From the NCBI GenBank assembly GCA_947176675.1, contig CAMWRN010000004.1, forward strand, positions 1-30,164: 30,164 nucleotides of DNA, written 5' to 3'. This document shows positions 1-6,548 of this stretch, piece by piece. Source of the stretch: an uncultured Clostridia bacterium. GTDB taxonomy: Bacteria > Bacillota > Clostridia > Oscillospirales > Ruminococcaceae. The position numbers and the translations under genes were made by a program. Within the stretch, counting starts at the first letter, position 1. Every line of letters starts with the position of its first letter. Below the pieces are notes generated by a model. The model searched no databases, was not told the DNA's origin, and worked only from the letters and a program-made list of their open reading frames with translations.

Positions 1-60
1 ATTGATCGCCTGATACGATTTTCCCGTTCCAGTTTTCCCCGGCAAAGTATAAACTTTCAT
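1..60 (-). CDS. P-loop ATPase, N-terminal fragment
   Basis: Partial gene running off the left edge; only the first 20 codons are present. Reading the minus strand from the ATG at 60, the peptide begins MKVYTLPGKTGTGKSYQAIN. Residues 8-15 (GKTGTGKS) form a textbook Walker A nucleotide-binding loop directly after a short beta-strand, so the product is very likely a P-loop NTPase. No strong Shine-Dalgarno site is seen upstream; the nearest purine run is a weak GGA-containing stretch. It is divergent from the SCP2-fusion gene at 131, so the two share a roughly 70-bp control region. Which P-loop family it belongs to cannot be told from this fragment. Confidence 0.6.
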   Translation of the reverse strand, partial: MKVYTLPGKTGTGKSYQAIN

Positions 61-61
61 C

Positions 62-90
62 TTTACTATTACTTGTCCTTCTGTTATAAT
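62..90 (+). promoter_or_regulatory. Sigma-A promoter for the AT-hook/SCP2 gene
   Basis: A TTTACT -35 (62-67) and a TATAAT -10 (85-90) are separated by exactly 17 bp. The -10 is preceded by TG one base upstream (TGTTATAAT), an extended -10. The expected start site is near 97, about 35 nt before the ATG at 131. Confidence 0.65.
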
Positions 91-130
91 GGTACTGATT
101 TAAAAAATGTCTTATAAGGAGGATAATATC

Positions 131-955
131 ATGGCTAATACCAAGAAAAATGTCCGGGAAGAAAAAGTCGAAGCTGCCGAAAAAGCAGCAGAGGTCAAGA
201 CTGAAGCGGTAGTTGCCGCCGAGTCTGCCGCTAAAGCTGAAAGCGCTCCCGCGGCTGCTGTGACCGAAGATGTTAAAGAGATCAAAAAAGAAGCTTCTAA
301 GACGGAGAAAAAACGCGGAAGAAAACCTGCGGCAAAAAACGAAAAAACTGCTGCTAAGTCTGAAAAGACTGAAAAAACTCCCGCAGCAAAATCTGAAAAA
401 ACCAAAACTGCAAAAACTTCAAAAACCGCGAAAACAGATAAGGCTCCGGCAGCCGCTAAAGAAAAAGCTCCAGCAGCTAATAAGGACGACGCTCCCAAGA
501 CGGAGAAAAAGCGCGGAAGAAAACCGGCAGCCGCAAAGACTGAGACTAAGGCTCCCGCTAAAACAACCGGTAAGCGCACTGCTAAGAAAACCGTAGAAAA
601 AACTCCCGCAAAGAGGGGCAGGAAGAAAGCTTTGACATTCGATTCGGTCGTTGACGCAGCAAGGAAAAAGACCGAGAGTGCGGATATCTCAAGGATCAAG
701 TATCCTATTGCCGTGAACTTTGAGCTTAAAGGTTCTGCCGACGGAATTTTCTATATAGTTGTTTCCGATGGAAAAATCACAGTCGAGCCTTACAAGTATA
801 ACGATTACGACGTTTATATTGAAGCTGACGCAGCAGAACTCGTAAGTGTGCTGAACGGTCAGAAGGATATTTATGATGCGCTTGCGGACGGAACAATTAC
901 GTTCGGAAACTGCAATCTCAAGAAAACTATCCTGTTTATCAACGCTGTACTTTAA
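131..955 (+). CDS. AT-hook-like basic tail fused to SCP2-like lipid-binding domain
   Basis: A 274-residue protein in two parts. Residues 1 to about 168 are low-complexity and rich in Lys, Ala, Glu, Thr and Pro, like histone H1 tails. They carry three AT-hook-like cores: RGRKP at 62-66, RGRKP at 128-132 and RGRKK at 162-166. Residues about 170-274 resemble an SCP2 sterol-carrier fold (GIFYIVVSDGKITVEPYKYN, then a helix and a DGTITFGN turn). The same pattern appears in the 124-residue protein at 4360-4734. The ATG at 131 is chosen over one at 107 because AAGGAGG at 115-121 sits correctly for it. SCP2 domains bind lipids or acyl chains; AT-hooks bind the minor groove of AT-rich DNA. A role linking lipid state to the nucleoid is inference. 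The tail could instead bind RNA or polyanions. Confidence 0.72.
   Translation: MANTKKNVREEKVEAAEKAAEVKTEAVVAAESAAKAESAPAAAVTEDVKEIKKEASKTEKKRGRKPAAKNEKTAAKSEKTEKTPAAKSEKTKTAKTSKTAKTDKAPAAAKEKAPAANKDDAPKTEKKRGRKPAAAKTETKAPAKTTGKRTAKKTVEKTPAKRGRKKALTFDSVVDAARKKTESADISRIKYPIAVNFELKGSADGIFYIVVSDGKITVEPYKYNDYDVYIEADAAELVSVLNGQKDIYDALADGTITFGNCNLKKTILFINAVL
299..525 (+). repeat. Direct repeat encoding the KTEKKRGRKP modules
   Basis: Two 29-nt copies at 299-327 and 497-525 differ at a single base and encode the same KTEKKRGRK module. The copies are 198 nt apart, a multiple of three, so both stay in frame. The near-identity at the DNA level suggests duplication within the gene rather than only protein-level convergence. 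Confidence 0.7.
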
Positions 956-963
956 TTTAAATG

Positions 964-1001
964 AAAGATCCGCATGGAACGAAGCTCTGTGCGGATCTTT
1001 T
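964..1001 (+). terminator. Intrinsic terminator between SCP2-fusion gene and PPTase
   Basis: A perfect 11-bp stem (964-974 with 990-1000, AAAGATCCGCA and its complement) has a 15-nt loop and ends in a run of four T (998-1001). It starts 9 nt after the upstream stop codon. The GGAG of the PPTase ribosome site begins at 1002, directly after the stem, so the element could act as an attenuator and affect PPTase translation as well as transcription. Confidence 0.75.
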
Positions 1002-1010
1002 GGAGTTTTT

Positions 1011-1583
1011 ATGATCTTTTATATGTTTCTTAACGAGAAAGACTGCGTATCAAAGCGAGTCTTTCACCATGAGGCGGCGCACGGTCTTCTTGGTATATCA
1101 TTGAAAAAAATGTTCGGGATAGAAGAATATTCGCTGAGAACGGGCGGATGCGGAAAGCCGTATCTGGTTGAACGCACCGATGTTTTATTTAATCTGAGCC
1201 ATTGTACGGGACTTGCAGTATGCGGTATATCTGAATCAGAAATAGGCGTAGACTGCGAACTGATACGTGCTTACAGCGGAAATGCGGCAAAAAGGATATT
1301 TTCAGACACTGAGATAGGTCTTGTTTTTGAAAGTTCTGACCCCGACGAAACCTTTTTCCGTATTTGGACGCTGAAAGAAGCTCTCGGAAAGGCTATGGGG
1401 ACGGGCATACTTTCGGACCTTAAAAGCTATGAGTTCGGCTTTGAAAATGGCAGACCTGTCTGCAAAGCACTGCCGGAAAAATTTTTTTCACAGAAAATAA
1501 TATGCGGGAAATGGGTAGTGAGCGTTTGTTCCGATGTTCCGGAAAATGACTTTGAAGAAGTCTCCGAAAAATACTGCAATTGA
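1011..1583 (+). CDS. Sfp-type 4'-phosphopantetheinyl transferase
   Basis: Transfers phosphopantetheine from coenzyme A to a serine of a carrier protein. The 190-residue product carries the Sfp-family signatures in order: GKPYL at 48-52, FNLSHC at 60-65, IGVDCE at 78-83 (Mg/CoA-binding acidic residues) and WTLKEALGKAMGTG at 119-132. At 190 residues it is slightly shorter than Sfp. The ATG at 1011 is preferred because GGAG at 1002-1005 lies 5 nt upstream; the reading frame is open further upstream but lacks a ribosome site and overlaps the previous gene. It probably has no promoter of its own and depends on readthrough of the hairpin at 964-1001. The ACP at 6298-6528 is the obvious nearby substrate. 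The family assignment is secure; the substrate is inferred. Confidence 0.9.
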   Translation: MIFYMFLNEKDCVSKRVFHHEAAHGLLGISLKKMFGIEEYSLRTGGCGKPYLVERTDVLFNLSHCTGLAVCGISESEIGVDCELIRAYSGNAAKRIFSDTEIGLVFESSDPDETFFRIWTLKEALGKAMGTGILSDLKSYEFGFENGRPVCKALPEKFFSQKIICGKWVVSVCSDVPENDFEEVSEKYCN

Positions 1584-1640
1584 GTTCCTCTCAAAGGGTA
1601 AGGCTTCACACAAAAGTCAAAGAACCGAAAAAAAGATGTA

Positions 1641-1669
1641 TTGACATATCTGTTTTTGTTTGATATAAT
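1641..1669 (+). promoter_or_regulatory. Perfect-consensus sigma-A promoter for the hybrid kinase
   Basis: TTGACA (1641-1646), a 17-bp spacer and TATAAT (1664-1669) match the housekeeping consensus at all twelve positions. The expected start is near 1676, giving a leader of about 70 nt before the kinase ATG at 1745. Confidence 0.85.
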
Positions 1670-1744
1670 AGCATGTAATGTCAGCGCAAGAACTGTATTT
1701 TAATGATACAATACCATACAAGAACGTTCCGGAGGAGATTACAT

Positions 1745-4303
1745 ATGGATATTCAAAACAAGAAAGGGATCAGTACAACGCATTTTTTGATAGGAAGCTT
1801 TACGCTGTTGCTGCTGATCAGTATAGGTGCGTTCATATGTTTGGGGCAATATATGAGCAGGGTAAGCGAAGAGTCCATTGATAAAGTGGGCGATCTGTAT
1901 ATGTCAGGAATAAACGATCATATTTCCGCTCACTTTCACACACTTATCGAGTTAAAGCTGGAACAGGCTGAAGCGATAACCCAGTCAGTTCCGACGGATG
2001 TGGAAGAACTGCATGAGGAGTTGATCTACAGAGGCCGCATAAGGAATTTCAGTAATTTGGCGCTTTGTTCGGATGATGGGAATATGGAAATGCTTTACGG
2101 CGATCCTATTCAGCTTGCAGATCCTGATCCTTTTTTTGAATCGCTGAGAAACAATGAAAAAAAGGTTGCTGTCGGAAGAGACTCTTCGGGAAACGAAGTG
2201 GTAATGTTCGGTATCGAAGCGGATTATCCTATGAAAAACGGAAGAACTTCCATGGCTATAGTTACGGCTGTTCCGATAGAATACATCAGCACAATGCTGA
2301 GTACAGAAGAAAAAAACTCGATTATATTCTCGCATATAATCCGCAAGGACGGCAGTTTTATTGCAAGCGATATGAGCGGTGAGTATACGGATTATTTTAA
2401 CAGCTTATATGCACGGTATCAGGATAACAACAAGGAAAAGATAGATAAATATGTTCGTGAAATTTCCGAAGCAATGGAAAGAAAAGAGAATTTTTACACA
2501 ATATTGGATCTGGACGGAAGCAGTCAGAAGATATATTGTACGTCTCTGCCGTATTCGGAGTGGTATTTGCTTGCTATACTTCCTTTCGGCGATCTGAACG
2601 AGACAGTGGAAAACCTTAACAGGAACAGCATGGGCGCGACAATGTTAATAAGCGCTATAATTATTGTTGTTCTGCTGATAATTTTCTACATTTATTTCAA
2701 AATGACATGCCGACAGGTAAACGCTCTTGAGAAAGCACGTCAGGAGGCTTTGGAAGCGAATAAAGCCAAAAGTATGTTCCTTTCAAATATGAGCCATGAT
2801 ATCCGCACGCCTATGAATGCAATCGTGGGTATGACGGCAATTGCAACGGCACATATTGACGATAAGGAGCAGGTGCAGAATTGTCTCAGAAAGATTGCTT
2901 TGTCGGGCAAGCACCTGTTGGGACTTATCAATGACGTTCTGGATATGTCCAAGATTGAAAGCGGAAAGATGACTCTGACATCGGAACAGATATCCCTGCG
3001 CGAAGTGGTGGAGGGGATCGTCAGCATCGTTCAGACCCAAATCAAGGCAAAAAGTCAGAATTTTAATGTGCATATTGACAATATTATAACGGAGGACGTG
3101 TTCTGCGACAGCGTGCGTCTTAATCAGGTGCTTATGAATATTCTTTCAAACGCAGTCAAGTATACGCAGGACGGCGGAATGATTCAGCTTTCCATCTATC
3201 AAGATGAGACCGCGCCCGAAAAGGGAGAGAATTATGTCAGAACGCACATTATCGTTAAGGATAACGGTATCGGAATGTCGAAAGAATTTCTGGAACATAT
3301 TTTTGATTCTTATTCAAGAGCGGACAGTAAGCGTGTGCAGAAAACCGAGGGTGCTGGTCTTGGAATGGCGATAACAAAATATATTGTGGACGCCATGGAC
3401 GGTATGATCACCGTAAAGAGCGAGCCTAACCATGGTACCGAAATGCACTTGATCCTCGATTTTGAAAAGGCGGATATTCAGGATATCAACATGATTCTTC
3501 CGGCTTGGAAGATGCTGGTGGTGGACGATGACGAGACGCTTTGCCGCACTGCCGCGGAGGCGTTAAAATCTATCGGTGTACAGTCCGACTGGACGCTCAG
3601 CGGTGAAAAAGCGATAGAGATGGTGACAAAGCATCATCAGGCAAGAGACGACTATCAGATCATTCTTATAGACTGGAAGCTTCCCGGTATGGACGGGCTT
3701 GCGGTCGCAAAGCAGATACGAAAGATCGTTCAAACGGATATGCCGATAATCCTGATCTCTGCGTATGACTGGAGCGAATTTGAGACGGAAGCAAAGGAAG
3801 CCGGTATAGACGGGTTTATTTCAAAGCCGCTGTTTAAATCCACACTGTTCTACGGACTGAAAAAATACATGGGCGTTGAGGAAACTCAGGATAATTCCAA
3901 TATAAAAGATGATCTTAAGGGTCGCCGTTTACTTGTTGCCGAGGATAACGAGCTGAACTGGGAAATAATAGACGAGCTTCTGACGGACGTGGGCATTGAA
4001 CTGGAGTGGGCGGAAAACGGAAAGCTGTGCGCGGAAAAATTTGAAAATTCGGAACCGGGTTATTACAATGCTATACTGATGGACGTTCGTATGCCAATTA
4101 TGGACGGCTATGAAGCTACACGGGCGATACGCGCCTTAGAACGTCCGGACGCGAAGAATATACCCATAATTGCCATGACGGCTGACGCTTTTTCCGAGGA
4201 CATCAAGCGTTGTCTCGATAGCGGCATGAACGCGCATACTGCAAAGCCCGTCAATCTTGACGAAGTGCTTTCGCTGCTTAGGAAGCATATTGCAAAAAAA
4301 TAA
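1745..4303 (+). CDS. Hybrid sensor histidine kinase with two receiver domains
   Basis: An 852-residue membrane sensor kinase. A transmembrane helix at about 14-34 and another at about 297-318 bracket an extracytoplasmic sensor of about 260 residues, of the size expected for a dCache/PAS-like ligand-binding domain. Next come the H-box SHDIRTPMN with phospho-accepting His351, the N-box NQVLMNILSNAVKYT, the ATP-lid glycine motifs DNGIGM (506-511) and GAGLGMAI (536-543), and two receiver domains with acceptor aspartates near 643 (LIDWKLPGMDG) and 780 (LMDVRMPIMDG). No Hpt domain is present. The ATG at 1745 is chosen because GGAGGA at 1731-1736 precedes it. There is no adjacent separate response regulator, so the output partner lies elsewhere. 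A sensory link to the neighbouring lipid operon is possible but unproven. Confidence 0.93.
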   Translation: MDIQNKKGISTTHFLIGSFTLLLLISIGAFICLGQYMSRVSEESIDKVGDLYMSGINDHISAHFHTLIELKLEQAEAITQSVPTDVEELHEELIYRGRIRNFSNLALCSDDGNMEMLYGDPIQLADPDPFFESLRNNEKKVAVGRDSSGNEVVMFGIEADYPMKNGRTSMAIVTAVPIEYISTMLSTEEKNSIIFSHIIRKDGSFIASDMSGEYTDYFNSLYARYQDNNKEKIDKYVREISEAMERKENFYTILDLDGSSQKIYCTSLPYSEWYLLAILPFGDLNETVENLNRNSMGATMLISAIIIVVLLIIFYIYFKMTCRQVNALEKARQEALEANKAKSMFLSNMSHDIRTPMNAIVGMTAIATAHIDDKEQVQNCLRKIALSGKHLLGLINDVLDMSKIESGKMTLTSEQISLREVVEGIVSIVQTQIKAKSQNFNVHIDNIITEDVFCDSVRLNQVLMNILSNAVKYTQDGGMIQLSIYQDETAPEKGENYVRTHIIVKDNGIGMSKEFLEHIFDSYSRADSKRVQKTEGAGLGMAITKYIVDAMDGMITVKSEPNHGTEMHLILDFEKADIQDINMILPAWKMLVVDDDETLCRTAAEALKSIGVQSDWTLSGEKAIEMVTKHHQARDDYQIILIDWKLPGMDGLAVAKQIRKIVQTDMPIILISAYDWSEFETEAKEAGIDGFISKPLFKSTLFYGLKKYMGVEETQDNSNIKDDLKGRRLLVAEDNELNWEIIDELLTDVGIELEWAENGKLCAEKFENSEPGYYNAILMDVRMPIMDGYEATRAIRALERPDAKNIPIIAMTADAFSEDIKRCLDSGMNAHTAKPVNLDEVLSLLRKHIAKK

Positions 4304-4312
4304 TTTTATATT

Positions 4313-4350
4313 AAAACCGCTCGGAACTTATAAAAATTCCGAGCGGTTTT
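4313..4350. terminator. Bidirectional terminator between convergent genes
   Basis: A perfect 14-bp stem (4313-4326 with 4337-4350) has a 10-nt loop, an A-run on one side and a T-run on the other. It can end both the kinase transcript (plus) and the SCP2-ligase-ACP operon (minus). Confidence 0.9.
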
Positions 4351-4359
4351 TTACGTTTT

Positions 4360-4734
4360 TTACTTTTTACTCTTTTTTGCGGGAGCGGGTTTTTCTGAAT
4401 TTTTTTCTTTTACTGCGTTGAAAATTTCCGATATTTTAAGAGCCTTGTCAATATCGCCCTCAATCTTCAAGCTGCCGTTTGTAAATGCCTTTACCGCGTC
4501 GAGAGAACCGTCGCATATTTTTATGAAATCCTCGCCCGATACGATAAGCTTGCAGTCACGGTCGTAATATTCGTAGGGCTCAACAAAAAGCTTTCCGTCT
4601 TTAAGCTCAATGTAGAACGCTCCCGCGCCCTCGCCGGTAATATCGACCTCCACCGCAAGATGTTCGCCGATACCGCTTGCGTCGTTGGCAAGGATAAGCT
4701 CCTTTGATCTTGAAAAAATTTCTTCGTAAGTCAT
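4360..4734 (-). CDS. SCP2-like lipid-binding protein
   Basis: A 124-residue protein that is almost entirely one SCP2-like domain: a leading helix, GAFYIELKDGKLFVEPYEYY, then a helix and the DGSLDAVKAFTNGSLKIEGD turn. It ends in a short basic tail, KPAPAKKSKK. Length and layout fit the bacterial SCP2 sterol-binding family, which carries fatty or other hydrophobic ligands. AAGGAG lies just upstream of its ATG. It is the last gene of the minus-strand operon, 23 nt after the ligase, and faces the terminator at 4313-4350. Its middle resembles the C-terminal domain of the gene at 131-955, so the window holds two related SCP2 proteins. The likely role is to bind or present the acyl substrate or product; this is inference. 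Confidence 0.8.
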   Translation of the reverse strand: MTYEEIFSRSKELILANDASGIGEHLAVEVDITGEGAGAFYIELKDGKLFVEPYEYYDRDCKLIVSGEDFIKICDGSLDAVKAFTNGSLKIEGDIDKALKISEIFNAVKEKNSEKPAPAKKSKK

Positions 4735-4757
4735 ATAGTTTACTCCTTTTTTAGTTT

Positions 4758-6296
4758 TCAGCGTATGCGTCTGCCCTGTTCGGACTGACTGCGCTTTATT
4801 TTTTTTGATGTGGTTTTCTCGAATTCGGACGTTCTCAGACGAACGCGTCTTATTGTTTTTGCGGAAGCAACGGTTTTGTTCACGCTGTCCACAACTTCAA
4901 GAATCGTTTTTTCGATATCGTTTTCGGAAAGACCTTTTACAGCTTCGGCAGCGGGGAAGATCTCCGCCGTGATAACGCTGTCCTCGCTGTAAACAAGAAC
5001 GTCTCCAATAATGTCGTGACCCGAAAATTTATTCTCCAGTTCTTCGGGAGATACGTTCTCGCCGTTTGAAAGGATAATGAGGTTCTTCTTTCTGCCTGTG
5101 ATGAAAATGCGGTTTTTATCGTCCACATAGCCAAGATCGCCCGTTCTGAGCCAGCCGTCGGAGGTAAGCGTTTCCGCCGTTTCGGCTTCGTCCTTGTAGT
5201 ACCCCGCCATTACCGAAGGACTTTTTACGAGTATCTCGCCGTCCACGGTTTTGACGGTGCATCCGTTTACTATGATACCAACGTCTCCCGCGCATTCCTT
5301 GTCGCAAGGATCGGCGGTGGAAATTCTGGGGGAACACTCGGTCATGCCGTAGCCCTGTGCCATGTTGAAGCCCATATCGATGTACGCTTTTTGAAGCTCG
5401 GGACGAAGATACGCTCCGCCGCTGTAGATGGTTTTAAGACGTCCTCCGAAAACGTTTTGAGCGATCATTGCAATTGGAATTTCGGGTTTTGCAGCGGCAG
5501 CCGCTTTTATCTGCTTGTACATGGTCTCCGCGATCATGGGGACTATCAGCATGATAGTAGGCGCAAATCTTTTGAGGTTCTGCGGAATATGCATCATGGA
5601 GTCGTTGAAGCATAGTGTTGAACCGTACCTGAGCGACAGCATAATGTCGCAGGTAAAACAATAAATATGGTGTATTGGCAGTACGGAAAGAACTGTGTCG
5701 TCTGGAGACGCTTCGTTTTCCTGACACATTGCATTGTCAATGTAGTTGCTGTTCAGCAGCATAACGCCCTTGCTTTTTCCTGTTGTGCCCGATGTGTAGA
5801 CTATCGCCGCAAGATTGTCCGCAGGAACGTCGGGGAATTCTGCTGGCGCGGTATTTTCAAGAAGTTCGGTCAGTTCGGCAAAGGAAATGCACTCTTTGAC
5901 GTTGGGACAGTTAGCCTTTACCGCAGGTATCATTTTCTCATACCGCGGATCGTAGCAGAAAATATCTGTGTCCGACCTTACAAGCAGCTCGCAAATGTCT
6001 TCGCAGGAAAGCTGGGCGTCGAGAGGTACCGCCGTGTTCCCGCCGCATACCGTACCGAACCAGCTTACCAGCCAGCCGTAGCTTGACGGACCTATAACAG
6101 CGGTGTGGGTCTGCTTTGCGTCGCTGTATTTGGTGTTGATGTAACCCGAAAGTTTTTTAACGTCGGTGTAAAATTCTTCAAAGGTTTTTTCGGAAACCTC
6201 TCCCTTAACGACCTCTTTGAGAAAAGTTTTTCCGCCGAATTCCTCCGCGGATTTTTTTACAAGGTCTGCGACAGTTTTTATCTCATTTTTATTCAT
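4758..6296 (-). CDS. AMP-forming acyl ligase (ANL superfamily)
   Basis: Activates a carboxylic acid as its adenylate and passes it to a thiol. The 512 residues show all the superfamily cores: YTSGTTGKSKG at 167-177, GYGMTE at 315-320, TGDLGYVD at 385-392, GRKKNLIILSNGENV at 401-415, and the C-terminal catalytic-lysine segment TTSKKIKR at 495-502, with Lys where a Gly usually precedes the catalytic Lys. The stretch FAPTIMLIVPMIAETMY resembles long-chain acyl-CoA synthetases more than amino-acid adenylation domains, which favours a fatty-acyl substrate. At 512 residues it is shorter than most long-chain enzymes. Its ATG is one base after the ACP stop codon, and its AAAGGAG lies inside the ACP end, so translation is probably coupled. 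This arrangement makes the ACP its likely acceptor. Confidence 0.88.
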   Translation of the reverse strand: MNKNEIKTVADLVKKSAEEFGGKTFLKEVVKGEVSEKTFEEFYTDVKKLSGYINTKYSDAKQTHTAVIGPSSYGWLVSWFGTVCGGNTAVPLDAQLSCEDICELLVRSDTDIFCYDPRYEKMIPAVKANCPNVKECISFAELTELLENTAPAEFPDVPADNLAAIVYTSGTTGKSKGVMLLNSNYIDNAMCQENEASPDDTVLSVLPIHHIYCFTCDIMLSLRYGSTLCFNDSMMHIPQNLKRFAPTIMLIVPMIAETMYKQIKAAAAAKPEIPIAMIAQNVFGGRLKTIYSGGAYLRPELQKAYIDMGFNMAQGYGMTECSPRISTADPCDKECAGDVGIIVNGCTVKTVDGEILVKSPSVMAGYYKDEAETAETLTSDGWLRTGDLGYVDDKNRIFITGRKKNLIILSNGENVSPEELENKFSGHDIIGDVLVYSEDSVITAEIFPAAEAVKGLSENDIEKTILEVVDSVNKTVASAKTIRRVRLRTSEFEKTTSKKIKRSQSEQGRRIR

Positions 6297-6297
6297 A

Positions 6298-6528
6298 TTA
6301 CTGCTCCTTTAAATCTGTAAGGTACTTTACTGCTTCGCCAACGGTGTGTACGTCTATGATTTCAGTTTCGTCGATAGTAACGCCGAACTCCTCTTCAAGG
6401 TCGCCCAGCATACTTATAAAGTCGTAGGAGTTGAACCCCAAGTCCTCAATGAAGCGGGAATCCTCGGTAATGTCGTTCTCGTTTACCTCAACGTAATTGC
6501 AGATAAGCTCTTTGATTTTTTCAAGCAT
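6298..6528 (-). CDS. Acyl carrier protein
   Basis: A 76-residue acidic four-helix carrier protein. The phosphopantetheine site is Ser34 within DLGFNSYDF, where most ACPs have D-S-L/D; the Asp before Ser is replaced by Asn. The downstream helix (LGDLEEEFGVTIDE) and the closing TVGEAVKYL segment are typical. GGAGGAG precedes the ATG. It lies between the condensation-domain gene (20-nt gap) and the ligase (1-nt gap), so it is a dedicated carrier of this operon and not obviously the fatty-acid synthesis ACP, since no fab genes are nearby. The PPTase at 1011-1583 is the likely activator. Confidence 0.92.
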   Translation of the reverse strand: MLEKIKELICNYVEVNENDITEDSRFIEDLGFNSYDFISMLGDLEEEFGVTIDETEIIDVHTVGEAVKYLTDLKEQ

Positions 6529-6548
6529 TTGTAACTCCTCCTGTAATG

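Noticed and set aside
112..699. Long minus-strand frame opposite the Lys/Ala-rich gene
   Set aside because: Its Phe/Leu/Ala-rich sequence is the complement of repeated Lys/Ala codons; no ribosome site. A shadow of the real gene.
131..955. Histone H1-like protein only
   Set aside because: The last 100 residues are clearly a folded SCP2-like domain, so a pure nucleoid protein is not a full description.
4758..6528. Dlt-type D-alanine ligase and carrier (DltA/DltC)
   Set aside because: The size is similar, but the ligase resembles long-chain acyl-CoA synthetases, and no dltB or dltD is present.
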